A stretch of 64,000 nucleotides of DNA from positions 1-64,000 of the forward strand of contig JBOFKD010000218.1 in the NCBI GenBank assembly GCA_051657165.1, read 5' to 3'. Shown here piece by piece: positions 15,263 through 24,342 of the stretch. This stretch comes from UBA7332 sp051657165 (GTDB lineage Bacteria; Bacteroidota; Bacteroidia; Bacteroidales; UBA7332). The first letter of the stretch is position 1. Each line of letters starts with the position of its first letter. The position numbers were made by a program, and so were the translations under genes. The notes beneath the pieces are model-generated. The model was not told where the DNA came from, did not search any database, and saw only the letters and a program-made list of their open reading frames with translations.

Positions 15263-16441
15263 TTATGCTTTGCGGATACGATAACGGATTCCGATATAAG
15301 CTCCGATAAAATAGATAATAGTCAGTCCCCAGAGAATCCGGTAAGGAGTGATCACTTCAACCAGATTAGCTCCCATTGACTGAATACGTATAAATGCATC
15401 TACACCATTACTGCTGGGTATAATCTTTGCTGCCAGGAATAGCCATTGTGGCATTGCCTCCTGTGGTAATGAAATACCTGTCAGCAACAAAAACGGTATA
15501 GACGTAAAGAGCAAAAACAAGATAGAGTTTTCGCGGTAACGGAAAAGAGTAGACAGCATAATACCTAAGAATATTGCCGATAGCAGATAGGGCAATAATA
15601 ACTGTAGAATGTCACCGATAGCTCCGTTTGCAGGAAATCCGAATATCTTGTAGTGGACACCTAGTATATAGGATACCGTGATGCAGGAAATCATCAGATA
15701 AGTTACAGCTTTCCCGAAAACAACCGGCAGAATAGACAGTCGTTTTTCACCTTGAGGAATTAACTGCTTATACAGATTCTGCTCTCTCCAGGTTCCGCCA
15801 ATCATTCCGATTCCGATCAGAAGTGTCTGCTGAAGAATCAGTATTAATACAGCCGGCATTACAAAAGATCCGTAGCCTCCGTAAGGATTAAAGAGATTCG
15901 TAGATTTAATCTGTACCGGATTACTAATAACTTTTGCTGCTTCTGGTGATTTTCCTTTAGACATAAAACGATTCCATTCAATCTCTGTACTCACTTTGTC
16001 AATGGCACTGATTGCATCCGAGAATACCTGTCTGTACATTAAGAAATAACTTGCATCGGCATAAACCGAAACGGCGGCCTTTTCCATGCGCATAATCTTT
16101 TTCTCGTAGTCGCGGGGAATGACAATTACGCCATTCACTTCACGCGACATGAACAGATCTTTTGCTTCATCCAGACTTGTGGGCTTGTAAGCAATTTTCA
16201 TGTTAGAAGCCGCATCAATAGCACGTATGAGTTTCTGACTTGAAGGAGTGTTGCTGTGATCGACTACCGCAATCGGAACATCTCTCAGGACTTCATTTTT
16301 ATAAGCCAGTGAGTAAAGAACAGAATATATAAATATCGCGCCAACGAGAACCAGCAGAACGCCCGGATCTTTCAGAATGAAAGTAAGCTCGTTTTTAATG
16401 ACCGATTTAAATTCCTGATATTGTATTTTCAATCTTCCCAT
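15263..16441 (-). CDS. ABC-2 type permease of an efflux operon (second permease)
   Basis: 392 residues with the ABC-2 permease plan: one helix near residues 30-47, a large extracytoplasmic domain (about 50-185), then a block of five to six helices (about 190-385). The extracytoplasmic part contains the family pattern DVPIAVVDHSNTPSSQKLIR. It is a homologue of E. coli YbhR/YhhJ-type proteins. It is the last gene of the operon, 39 bp after its paralogue. No ATP-binding subunit is encoded beside it, which is unusual for this family; see findings. Confidence 0.85.
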   Translation of the reverse strand: MGRLKIQYQEFKSVIKNELTFILKDPGVLLVLVGAIFIYSVLYSLAYKNEVLRDVPIAVVDHSNTPSSQKLIRAIDAASNMKIAYKPTSLDEAKDLFMSREVNGVIVIPRDYEKKIMRMEKAAVSVYADASYFLMYRQVFSDAISAIDKVSTEIEWNRFMSKGKSPEAAKVISNPVQIKSTNLFNPYGGYGSFVMPAVLILILQQTLLIGIGMIGGTWREQNLYKQLIPQGEKRLSILPVVFGKAVTYLMISCITVSYILGVHYKIFGFPANGAIGDILQLLLPYLLSAIFLGIMLSTLFRYRENSILFLLFTSIPFLLLTGISLPQEAMPQWLFLAAKIIPSSNGVDAFIRIQSMGANLVEVITPYRILWGLTIIYFIGAYIGIRYRIRKA

Positions 16442-16480
16442 GTAATTCTTTTTTTATGCTTTATCCGTCCGTCCGGAGGG

Positions 16481-17662
16481 TTAAAGTTTGTGCCAGTAAA
16501 CCGGATTGGTTGCGATTGTTTTGATGCGTGGGAGCAGTAAGTAAGGTAAAATGATAAATACACCTAATCCAATCAGGTAGTGCATTGAATATTTTACATC
16601 AGCCCCACGTATAGCCTGATCCAGGAATATTTCCATATAATAGGTAAACGGAAATATCTTGCCAAACATTTTTACCAGCGGATCCATTGCCATAAACGGA
16701 AACGTCAGACCGGAAAAAGTAAATGCAAGTACTGAATATCCTCCACCTAATGACAGAGCTAAACGCAGATTACTTAGCAGTGCGATAATAACGATCCCTA
16801 CTGACTGATATGCAAAGAGGAATAATAAACCTGCGAAGAATAAAAACAGTGCACTCCCGTTTAACGGAACTTGCTCGTAGCGGTAGATAATGACGTTCAT
16901 TACTCCCCAAAGTACGATATGAAGTCCCATGTAAGGAAGTAGTTTTCCCCATAATGCAGCTAATACATTTCCGTTGGCCGTTTCCATCCATTGTCCGGCC
17001 GTTCCGTTTTTTAATTCAACCCCAATTGCGAAGATGGTTGTGATGAGAATGAAAACAATCATCATCATTGGCAGGAATGCCGGCAATAAGTAAAACGAGT
17101 AATTCGTAAACGGATTAAACAGCACATGCTTTTCAAAAGTTACGGGCATCATCTGTACGTATGCTTCCTTTTCGGATAATCCGGCTTTCATGAGTAACTG
17201 GATTTGTATCCCCGAAGAAAAGGTCATTACCGTGGTACGGATATCTTTGTCTAAAAGTCCGTTTTTAGTCAGATTAGTTCCGCTGATAAAAGCAGCTACG
17301 GTAGCTTGTTCATTACGTAAAATTGAACGCTCCATGCCTTTTGGCAAAATAATAAATGCATCAATTTTACCCTCTTTCATCAAACGCTCGCCTTCTGCCG
17401 GATCAGTTATATCCTGTACTATTTTCACGGATGGTGTTGCATCAATCATTCTTACCAGTTTACGTGATAAATCTGATGCGTCCTCATTCATTACGGCTAC
17501 AGGCATATCGCGGGGAACACCTGTCTGAAAAATAAGTACAAATAAAAGAAACGACAATAAAGGGAGAATCAGAGAAAGAGTGATTAAAACGGGAAATTGA
17601 GAAAATCTTTGCCATTCCCGGTTTAATACATTCTTAAATGATTGATAAAAGCTCATAAGCAT
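16481..17662 (-). CDS. ABC-2 type permease of an efflux operon (first permease)
   Basis: 393 residues and a paralogue of the following gene: an N-terminal helix, an extracytoplasmic domain with DMPVAVMNEDASDLSRKLVR, then about five C-terminal helices. Both permeases are full-length and begin with a short cytoplasmic segment (here FKNVLNREWQRF), so a heterodimer is likely. It starts 2 bp after the HlyD-family gene, indicating tight coupling. It would form the inner-membrane part of a tripartite exporter. The substrate cannot be inferred. Confidence 0.85.
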   Translation of the reverse strand: MLMSFYQSFKNVLNREWQRFSQFPVLITLSLILPLLSFLLFVLIFQTGVPRDMPVAVMNEDASDLSRKLVRMIDATPSVKIVQDITDPAEGERLMKEGKIDAFIILPKGMERSILRNEQATVAAFISGTNLTKNGLLDKDIRTTVMTFSSGIQIQLLMKAGLSEKEAYVQMMPVTFEKHVLFNPFTNYSFYLLPAFLPMMMIVFILITTIFAIGVELKNGTAGQWMETANGNVLAALWGKLLPYMGLHIVLWGVMNVIIYRYEQVPLNGSALFLFFAGLLFLFAYQSVGIVIIALLSNLRLALSLGGGYSVLAFTFSGLTFPFMAMDPLVKMFGKIFPFTYYMEIFLDQAIRGADVKYSMHYLIGLGVFIILPYLLLPRIKTIATNPVYWHKL

Positions 17663-17664
17663 AC

Positions 17665-18651
17665 TTACTTAATTTCGTCCCAGTTAACAATTACAGACAT
17701 ACCCGGACGTAATTGTGCCTGTGTTTCAGAAGGTCGCATTTTTACTTCAAATGTACGAATATCAAATTCACCTTTTGTACGCGTAGCCGACCAGGTTGCA
17801 TAATCAGCCTGGGCAGCAATACGCTCTACAGTTAAATCCACTTTTTCATCTATTCCGGGAATATAACCTTTTACGACTGTCCCTTTTTGTAGCTTAGGAA
17901 GCAGTGTTTCTTTCACATTAAAGGTTACATAGGTATCGTTCAGGTTTACCAGTGTTATGATCGGGAAGCCTGTGCCAACAAGCTCGTTAGGCTCGGCAAT
18001 AATTGTAGCAACTTCGGCATCTATCGGTGCGCTCTGACGAGCATCTGAAATTAGAGAAGTTACTTCAGAAACTACAGCATCAGCCTGATCATACATAGCA
18101 GCAGCTGCTTTTTTATCTTCATTTCGGGCACCTTCTTTAGCCATTTCATATTGAGATTTCGCCGCAGTACGTGTTGCCTGCATAGCTTTCAGGTTAGCCG
18201 ATGCTTCATCGAATTTCTGAGCTGGAATTACGCCACTGTTATGTAGCTTCTCCGCTCTCTGATAGGTTTTGAGAGCCAGCTCATATCCGGCTTCAGCTTT
18301 TTGCCATACACTGTAAAGAGCCTGAACCTCTTCTTTTCGTGCTCCTTTTTTAGCCTTTGAGTCCTGTGCGCCTGCTGCATTACGCACAGCTTGTGCCTGG
18401 CGTAATTTAGCATCTACTTCAGGAGTGCTTAATGCGAAAAGCACATCTCCCTTTTTAACGCTTTGTCCTTCTTCTACAAAAATTGAGTCTATCCGGCCCG
18501 GCACCTTAGAAGCTATTTTAATGGTCGTAGCCACTACTTCACCCTGAATAAGTTGTGGAGCCGGCTTAATAACAAACCATGCTATTAAAGAAATAATTGC
18601 TAAAATAATAGCTACTCCGGCTGCAATTCCTGCTAAATTTCCCTTTTTCAT
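17665..18651 (-). CDS. HlyD/YbhG-family membrane fusion protein
   Basis: 328 residues. An N-terminal membrane anchor (about 7-28) is followed by a biotinyl-lipoyl-like half (about 40-75, GRIDSIFVEEGQSVKKGDVL), a long Ala/Lys/Glu-rich coiled-coil hairpin (about 80-200) and the second lipoyl half with the beta-barrel (about 205-325). It bridges the inner-membrane permeases to the TolC-like channel across the periplasm. It lies between tolC-like and permease genes, as in YbhG/YhiI operons. Confidence 0.92.
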   Translation of the reverse strand: MKKGNLAGIAAGVAIILAIISLIAWFVIKPAPQLIQGEVVATTIKIASKVPGRIDSIFVEEGQSVKKGDVLFALSTPEVDAKLRQAQAVRNAAGAQDSKAKKGARKEEVQALYSVWQKAEAGYELALKTYQRAEKLHNSGVIPAQKFDEASANLKAMQATRTAAKSQYEMAKEGARNEDKKAAAAMYDQADAVVSEVTSLISDARQSAPIDAEVATIIAEPNELVGTGFPIITLVNLNDTYVTFNVKETLLPKLQKGTVVKGYIPGIDEKVDLTVERIAAQADYATWSATRTKGEFDIRTFEVKMRPSETQAQLRPGMSVIVNWDEIK

Positions 18652-18711
18652 TGATCTTATATTTTTACTCAGATATGCTATTAACAGATACCTGACGGAT
18701 GTGTTTTCGTA

Positions 18712-20157
18712 TTAATTAAAACTGATTCTTTGATTGTTTGCACGCTGACTATACTCGATAAAGCGTTCGCTCTGGCCACAAGCTTCCAGAAGTTTTGCAA
18801 GCATTGCATCATAATTGTAGGCTGCCTGTAAGCGTTCGGTTTGCAATTTTGCAAGATGCAGGCGGGCATCCACTACGTCCGACGATGTTGCTGAACCTTC
18901 TGTAAAGGCTTCTTCTTTAATTCTCAGATATTCTTTGGCAAATTCCAGAGAAGTATTCAAAGCCGGAATTTTCTGCGCAGAACTTTGCAATGAGTTATAA
19001 AGTTTCTCCACCAATGCCTGGATATCGTTTTCGGCTTTTTGACCATATGCCTTTGCCTGTTTCACTGTGCTTTTTGCTGCTCCATACTTGTGTTCGCGGT
19101 GCAGACCATCAAAAATATTCAACTTCACTCCTGCGCCAATAGCCCATTTCGGAGCATAGTGAGTCAGTTGGTGGTTGTATAAATCAACAACGCCCATAAT
19201 AGCGACTTGCGGCATAAATTCTGAACGCTGAAGGCGTACACCTTCTTTAGCAAGATCCTCTTTCAGCTGAACTTGTCTGACAAGCGGGTTATTCATTACA
19301 GCTAGTTCTTTGAAGTAATTTATATCTTCCAGATCTGTAACTAAAAACAGACTCGAAACAGGCATATATGTATTTCCATCCTGATTCAATGTTGTAGACA
19401 AAGCTGTGCTGAGTGTTTTCTCAAATAATTTCGCATTCATAAATTCCTTTACAGCATCGGCCTCATAGGATTGAGCATGTAGTCTTTCGCCTTTAGCAAT
19501 CATCCCGTTCTCTTCAAGTGCAATTGCATCGGCAAGATGCTTTTTCATACCTTCAAGCACCTGTTCACGAAGCAAAACCACTTGTTTCGAAAGAGACAAT
19601 CCATAATATCGCTCAACCAGTTCAGATACTAAGGCATATTTATTCTGATCACCCTTTGCTATTGCTTCTTTTTGTTTGATGCGTGCTGCATTATTTGCTG
19701 CGGTAATTTTTCCTCCTGTAAAAACCGGCATTTTTACGTTTGCACCAACCACGCCAAAGTTATCATCCTGGATAACCATTTTCATATCTTTACTCTGAAT
19801 GCCTGCAAGAAGTCCGGCTACGGGTTTCTGCAAACTAGGCGGCAAGACCGGTAGTAATGAACCGGCAACTTCTCCTAATTCATTTTTTACGGGATTTAAG
19901 TCTATCGCAACATCTTCTGAAAGGAATGCGTATGTTCCGGTAACCCCAATTTGCGGAAAATATAATCCCAATGCGGCTTTGCGTTCTTTATCAGCAGCTT
20001 CTTCTTCATATTTAATTGCATCTATCATTGGATTTGAAGTCAATGTTATCTGCATTGCCTCATCAATTGAGAGCATATGAGCTGTAGAATCTACCTGAGC
20101 AAAAGAGGCAGCTGAACATAAAAGTGTAATTGTCAAAAGTTGATTTCTCATTTTCAT
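18712..20157 (-). CDS. TolC-family outer-membrane efflux protein
   Basis: 481 residues. The cleavable signal peptide is MKMRNQLLTITLLCSAASFA, then two OEP repeats (about 30-250 and 260-450) of long amphipathic helices with interspersed beta segments. The Ala-rich helical region and the pairing with the HlyD-family gene identify a TolC-type channel. It starts 31 bp after the TetR gene and precedes the HlyD-family gene by 60 bp. Confidence 0.92.
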   Translation of the reverse strand: MKMRNQLLTITLLCSAASFAQVDSTAHMLSIDEAMQITLTSNPMIDAIKYEEEAADKERKAALGLYFPQIGVTGTYAFLSEDVAIDLNPVKNELGEVAGSLLPVLPPSLQKPVAGLLAGIQSKDMKMVIQDDNFGVVGANVKMPVFTGGKITAANNAARIKQKEAIAKGDQNKYALVSELVERYYGLSLSKQVVLLREQVLEGMKKHLADAIALEENGMIAKGERLHAQSYEADAVKEFMNAKLFEKTLSTALSTTLNQDGNTYMPVSSLFLVTDLEDINYFKELAVMNNPLVRQVQLKEDLAKEGVRLQRSEFMPQVAIMGVVDLYNHQLTHYAPKWAIGAGVKLNIFDGLHREHKYGAAKSTVKQAKAYGQKAENDIQALVEKLYNSLQSSAQKIPALNTSLEFAKEYLRIKEEAFTEGSATSSDVVDARLHLAKLQTERLQAAYNYDAMLAKLLEACGQSERFIEYSQRANNQRISFN

Positions 20158-20188
20158 CTCTATCTTTTTCTAATTCTGTCTCAGTGTG

Positions 20189-20773
20189 TTATTTTCTTAT
20201 CATTCCTAAAACAAGATTTGATATATGTTCAATAATTTCTTCATCCGTTTGTTTCTGTGTAAACAGGTTTTTGAAATAAATAGAAAAATACTGGAAAGGA
20301 ACTCCGATTAATGCAGTGAATATATCGGCTGCACTTAAATTTTCTTTGATGTCACCTTTAGCCCCGTAAATATCAATCACTTTCTGAGAAAGCGTGCGCA
20401 CCTGTTCAGCTAAATCAGGATTCACCTCGTAAGAAAAGTCATTAAATACAATAATGAAGAATTTGATTTTAGCGGGCTGCTCTTTTGCAGTTGTTCCTAC
20501 CAGTGAAATAACACCTCTTACTAAATCTTCCAGACTTACTTGCTGGTCAAGAAGTGAGGCTATTTTATCATTTATAATTTCTAATGAATTTTTCAAGAGA
20601 AAAGCTATTAACTCATCTTTACTCGGATAGTGTCTGTATAAGTATCCTACAGAGACATTTGCCTGTTGCGCAATCATTGCTACTGAACAGTTTAAAATAC
20701 CTGATTCACTGATTATTTCTAATGCCGCTTCGCGGATTCGCTCAATTTTAGTTTCGTCAATTCTACGTGCCAT
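20189..20773 (-). CDS. TetR-family repressor of the efflux operon
   Basis: 194 residues. The N-terminal helix-turn-helix (about 10-55) has the TetR signature: IREAALEIISESGI, then VAMIAQQANVSVGYLYRHYPSKDEL. The C-terminal ligand-binding domain is diverse, as usual. It is the first gene of the efflux operon, so it most likely represses its own transcription and that of the exporter. Two palindromes AATGAA-N2-TTCATT upstream (21032-21045, 21099-21112) are the best operator candidates. Confidence 0.93.
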   Translation of the reverse strand: MARRIDETKIERIREAALEIISESGILNCSVAMIAQQANVSVGYLYRHYPSKDELIAFLLKNSLEIINDKIASLLDQQVSLEDLVRGVISLVGTTAKEQPAKIKFFIIVFNDFSYEVNPDLAEQVRTLSQKVIDIYGAKGDIKENLSAADIFTALIGVPFQYFSIYFKNLFTQKQTDEEIIEHISNLVLGMIRK

Positions 20774-21031
20774 AATGAAAATATTATCTTATATAAGTAA
20801 TCTCAATAATTTACTGTGACATTGTAAATAAGTAATCAACCTAAGATTTCGGATTCTTTTAGGTCTGGTTTCCTTTTTCAAACCTTGATTTAGTCCGCTA
20901 AATCGGCGTTTCGAAAAATAAATACCTCCTCTGGAACTATCCCGGAATAATGTAACATTAAATTATTTCTACCACTTAAAAGGTTTTGCAGATGTTAATC
21001 TATGAATATTACTAAATAATAAAGTTTATTG

Positions 21032-21112
21032 AATGAACATTCATTATTCAATTCGGATGCAAATATGAATATTAAAATTGACAACTCCAAAATAAATGAA
21101 TGAAAGTTCATG
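21032..21112 (-). promoter_or_regulatory. Promoter and paired TetR operator candidates
   Basis: On the minus strand a -7-like box CATATTTG (21060-21067, one mismatch to TAnnTTTG) and a -33-like TTTTG (21088-21093 region) are 20 bases apart. They are flanked by two near-identical palindromes, AATGAACATTCATT (21032-21045) and AATGAAAGTTCATG (21099-21112), centres 67 bp apart. One covers the predicted transcript start region and the other lies just upstream of -33, as expected for repressor sites. The leader from here to the TetR ATG (20774-21050) is about 280 bases and shows no gene. Confidence 0.5.
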
Positions 21113-21176
21113 AATTAAATATAGCTAACAATTATTCGTTATTTTATTATTTATTCAGGCTATAGGATAAAGTAAT

Positions 21177-21208
21177 AGCAGTGATCCGGATTATTCCGAA
21201 CCACTGCT
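21177..21208 (-). terminator. Stem-loop, possible terminator of the SusCD operon
   Basis: Outer stem AGCAGTG / CACTGCT with an inner CGGA / TCCG. On the minus strand the downstream sequence ATTACTTT is only weakly T-rich. It lies about 80 bp after the last gene of the operon. Confidence 0.35.
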
Positions 21209-21289
21209 AAAAAACAGAATAGCTGCTCGCTCCACAGCGAAACCTATTCACTACTGTATTGAGAAGAATCTCCGAATATATGTTCAGCG

Positions 21290-23011
21290 TTATTTAATAA
21301 CTTTACAACTAGCTTCTTTTTTACCTGAAAACTTCAAGACGTAAACACCTTTTGATAATCCGGCTGCAGAAACCTGCATTGTTTGATTTTTAGAAAGTTC
21401 ATAAGAAGCAATCAGTGCTCCATTTACAGAATATACAGACATCCGTTCCATACCTTCTGCATAATTCAAAATTAAATTCTCACCCTGGAAATAAGCTGTT
21501 ACAATATCAGCCTGAGCCATATCAGCGCTCAGTACTTCTCCCTGAGTAACAGGTATTGTAGCCTGAGCTCCCCATGTTCCTAGTTTTATATACCCCTGAC
21601 GGCCCTCCGCTTTTACAACAAGAGGATCAATATCAGCCTTAAATAATAAATAGCCGGCTGTAGTCAGGTTACTTTCGTCAACAGATAACTTAATCCATGA
21701 AGGTAATTCTTCAGCTAGCCAATACTGAGAAAACATTGGATATAGTTTAAATTCATGAGAACTTCCATTCATATCAGCAACAATTTCTTCAACTTCCGGA
21801 ATCATATAAGCAACAACTGCATCAACTAAGTTGAACAACATCGTATTTCTTACATTTGTCCAGGAATAAATTGTTCTTTCATTATTTTCATTATAACCAT
21901 AGAAGAAAGAAGAACCAACCGGATCATCCTCATCTTCCTTTTCTGAAATAACTGCCAGTTTTACACCCGGCACATTAAAGCCGCTAAATTCCAGCATAAA
22001 TGGTTCATCAGTCTCAATATAAGAAACTTCAGACTCAAATCCGTCTGCATCCAAAGCAAAGAATTTATCAAAAGTGAAAGTGAAGAAGTTTGGTTGAGTA
22101 ACATCAGAGGCTTTAATCACTGAAGTCGCCAAAGTATCTTTTGCTACAATTCCTTTTTTCGGATCAACCGTAAATGTTACGACTCTCAATGTAAATTCAG
22201 TATTTGCAGGTGCCTCAAAAGTACCGGCATATATCTTAACACCCTCAAAGTAAAGACGTCCCATAGGTTTGTCAAATACAGCCAGAAGAGCATCCTGCAT
22301 TCCATTTCCTGTCCCAAAACAATATTGATTGTCGGCAAAACGCCAGGCAGCAATACCTAAATCAACATTCGCATTTGTAAGACCAAACTTACCACCCTTA
22401 GGGTCGTTATCAGTCATGGCGAATGTTTCAAATATTGAACGATTATTCTTTTTATTCACCATCTGACCCAGAATAAATGTAGAATCTTTTCCGGCTAAAG
22501 TTTCTTTCAGGTGCGGCATATAATATGCATCACCCATACCAGTAGCAAAAAGCAAATGTTTATTTGTACTTTTAAACGGATTCTGATCTAAATCAAAACC
22601 GGTCCATTCAAAGGTTGACTTAGCTGAAGATGATGTGTTTACAAACTGAATCATTTTATCCATATTTGTCACCAGACGTACCGAATTATAAGCATAGCCA
22701 TTTTCAGAATAGCCATAGAAATATGAACCTGTCGGCTGTCTGTAACATGGTATTGGTCCCGTTTGTTCTTCAGCCTTCATCATCGCTGATTTTGAAGAAC
22801 TCACACTCGCCGGTGCCTCTTTAATAAGACTTTGTACATCCGATAAGGAAGAAATCTCATGTTCAACCTCGGCTTCCGGCATTTGCACATTTAATGCAGA
22901 CTGAGATGCCTTTTGCGTAGTTTTTTTCGCAGGCACTTTAAAGTTTTGAGCATTAACGCCCGCAACACTTGTAGCTAATACTACACAAGAAAGAAGTAAT
23001 GTTTTTTTCAT
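21290..23011 (-). CDS. Secreted protein with T9SS-like C-terminal sorting domain, function unknown
   Basis: 573 residues. The signal peptide is MKKTLLLSCVVLATSVAGVN followed by AQ. The last 75 residues have the shape of a Por-secretion (type IX) tail: GENLILNYAEGMERMSVYSVNG, then LSKGVYVLKFSGKK and a short basic end. The body has two related YFYGYSEN / FFYGYNEN motifs (about residues 97-104 and 366-374), suggesting a duplicated beta-rich unit. I do not recognise a catalytic domain. It follows the DUF4302 gene by 44 bp and closes the SusCD-like operon, so it is probably a surface or secreted partner of that uptake system. Confidence 0.7.
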   Translation of the reverse strand: MKKTLLLSCVVLATSVAGVNAQNFKVPAKKTTQKASQSALNVQMPEAEVEHEISSLSDVQSLIKEAPASVSSSKSAMMKAEEQTGPIPCYRQPTGSYFYGYSENGYAYNSVRLVTNMDKMIQFVNTSSSAKSTFEWTGFDLDQNPFKSTNKHLLFATGMGDAYYMPHLKETLAGKDSTFILGQMVNKKNNRSIFETFAMTDNDPKGGKFGLTNANVDLGIAAWRFADNQYCFGTGNGMQDALLAVFDKPMGRLYFEGVKIYAGTFEAPANTEFTLRVVTFTVDPKKGIVAKDTLATSVIKASDVTQPNFFTFTFDKFFALDADGFESEVSYIETDEPFMLEFSGFNVPGVKLAVISEKEDEDDPVGSSFFYGYNENNERTIYSWTNVRNTMLFNLVDAVVAYMIPEVEEIVADMNGSSHEFKLYPMFSQYWLAEELPSWIKLSVDESNLTTAGYLLFKADIDPLVVKAEGRQGYIKLGTWGAQATIPVTQGEVLSADMAQADIVTAYFQGENLILNYAEGMERMSVYSVNGALIASYELSKNQTMQVSAAGLSKGVYVLKFSGKKEASCKVIK

Positions 23012-23055
23012 AACTAAATTAATTGATGGTTAACACTCTTAATTCGCTTCCCAAT

Positions 23056-24318
23056 TCATCGTGTAATGGTGAAATAAGTTTGCTGATCATTAGACTTATA
23101 ACTAATATCTATAATAGATAAAGGTTTAGAAGATGAAACTGAAAATGTATTATTTAATAAATCAAGAAAGACTTTGATAGAGGGTACTTTGGCATAGAAA
23201 TTCCGTGCATTCGTATCCATAGTGAAATCAGAAGTCAGTAGTTGAATTTTTTTTCCATCTTCTGTGATAGCTTCTTTTAGATAAAAATTTGCCAGCGATG
23301 TAGAAGTGGCTTTTATTGTAAAGCTTCTTACTCCCGGAGATTTCAGTCCAAAACCTACATATTCAAGATCCCTTTTACCGGCGAAAGCTGTTTTAAATCC
23401 CTCTTCCATTAAAGCATAAGCCTCTTTGAGATTATCAGACATCGCAGCATGATCCATTGTCCAGTTACTTGTACTTTCCGATAGAAATACAACCACATCA
23501 GGGCCGGTAAATACAGCGTTCTTATCTTCTGCTGAAACGAGGCTGGACTGATCTGCTGATAATTCAAATATCTGCGAAGTTACTCCGCCGCGTTCCAATG
23601 GAGAATGAAACCGTAATCCTGTTTCGGTTACAACGAAAGGAACATTCGTTGCAAAAGCCTCTTCTTCTCCGCTGCGTTGCAATGAGAATAAATGCTTTAT
23701 ACCGTTTTTAGCGAGGCTTTCATCTGTGCCTGATCTGAATGTAAGCGGAACATCTCCATAGCCAAACATTGAACGGTTAATGTTTTCCAGTTTTACAAAA
23801 TACTCTTCCCATGACGCTCCTTCAGGAAGTTCCTTCATGAGAATACTTGTATTTCTTTTTTTTCCACGAAGTGTCGCATTACCCTTGTTCTGATCCATAG
23901 ACATTATCACAAATTCATAATCTCCGAGTAATCCGCTACCATCAGGATCCGGATCAGAAAAATGATGTAATAATGTATTATAACTATTGAAGGATAAAAC
24001 CGGACCATTATCCGTGATCACTTCAAAAAGGCTTTTCTCTGTCTTGAAACCTTTTGTGTATTCATTATCGGCACCAATAGTAACAGCTCCCGATTTGTCA
24101 AACTTCATCAGAAAATTATTCCCGGGAGAGTCCTCTGTTGCAAAATATTGCATGATCCATCCATTAGGGGCATCATATAAATTTTCCGTATACTGACTTT
24201 GTGCATCGTTCAGTCTCTCTGCTGAAGATTTATCAAACAGATCATCTTCTTCGCCCACACATGAAAAAAAGCATACTGCACAAAGAATAAATAGCACCTT
24301 ATTAATATTATTTTTCAT
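23056..24318 (-). CDS. DUF4302 lipoprotein
   Basis: 420 residues from the ATG whose first base is at 24318; a TTG nine bases upstream is in frame but less likely. The lipoprotein signal ends at FFSC, followed by VGEEDDLFD, whose acidic patch fits the surface-export signal of Bacteroidota lipoproteins. The N-terminal segment NDAQSQYTENLYDAPNGWIM is typical of DUF4302 proteins, which are found beside SusC/SusD pairs with the zinc-metallohydrolase lipoprotein. The function of the domain is unknown. It lies 24 bp after the metallohydrolase gene. Confidence 0.8.
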   Translation of the reverse strand: MKNNINKVLFILCAVCFFSCVGEEDDLFDKSSAERLNDAQSQYTENLYDAPNGWIMQYFATEDSPGNNFLMKFDKSGAVTIGADNEYTKGFKTEKSLFEVITDNGPVLSFNSYNTLLHHFSDPDPDGSGLLGDYEFVIMSMDQNKGNATLRGKKRNTSILMKELPEGASWEEYFVKLENINRSMFGYGDVPLTFRSGTDESLAKNGIKHLFSLQRSGEEEAFATNVPFVVTETGLRFHSPLERGGVTSQIFELSADQSSLVSAEDKNAVFTGPDVVVFLSESTSNWTMDHAAMSDNLKEAYALMEEGFKTAFAGKRDLEYVGFGLKSPGVRSFTIKATSTSLANFYLKEAITEDGKKIQLLTSDFTMDTNARNFYAKVPSIKVFLDLLNNTFSVSSSKPLSIIDISYKSNDQQTYFTITR

Positions 24319-24342
24319 TGCATACAATTTAGAGTTATAGAC

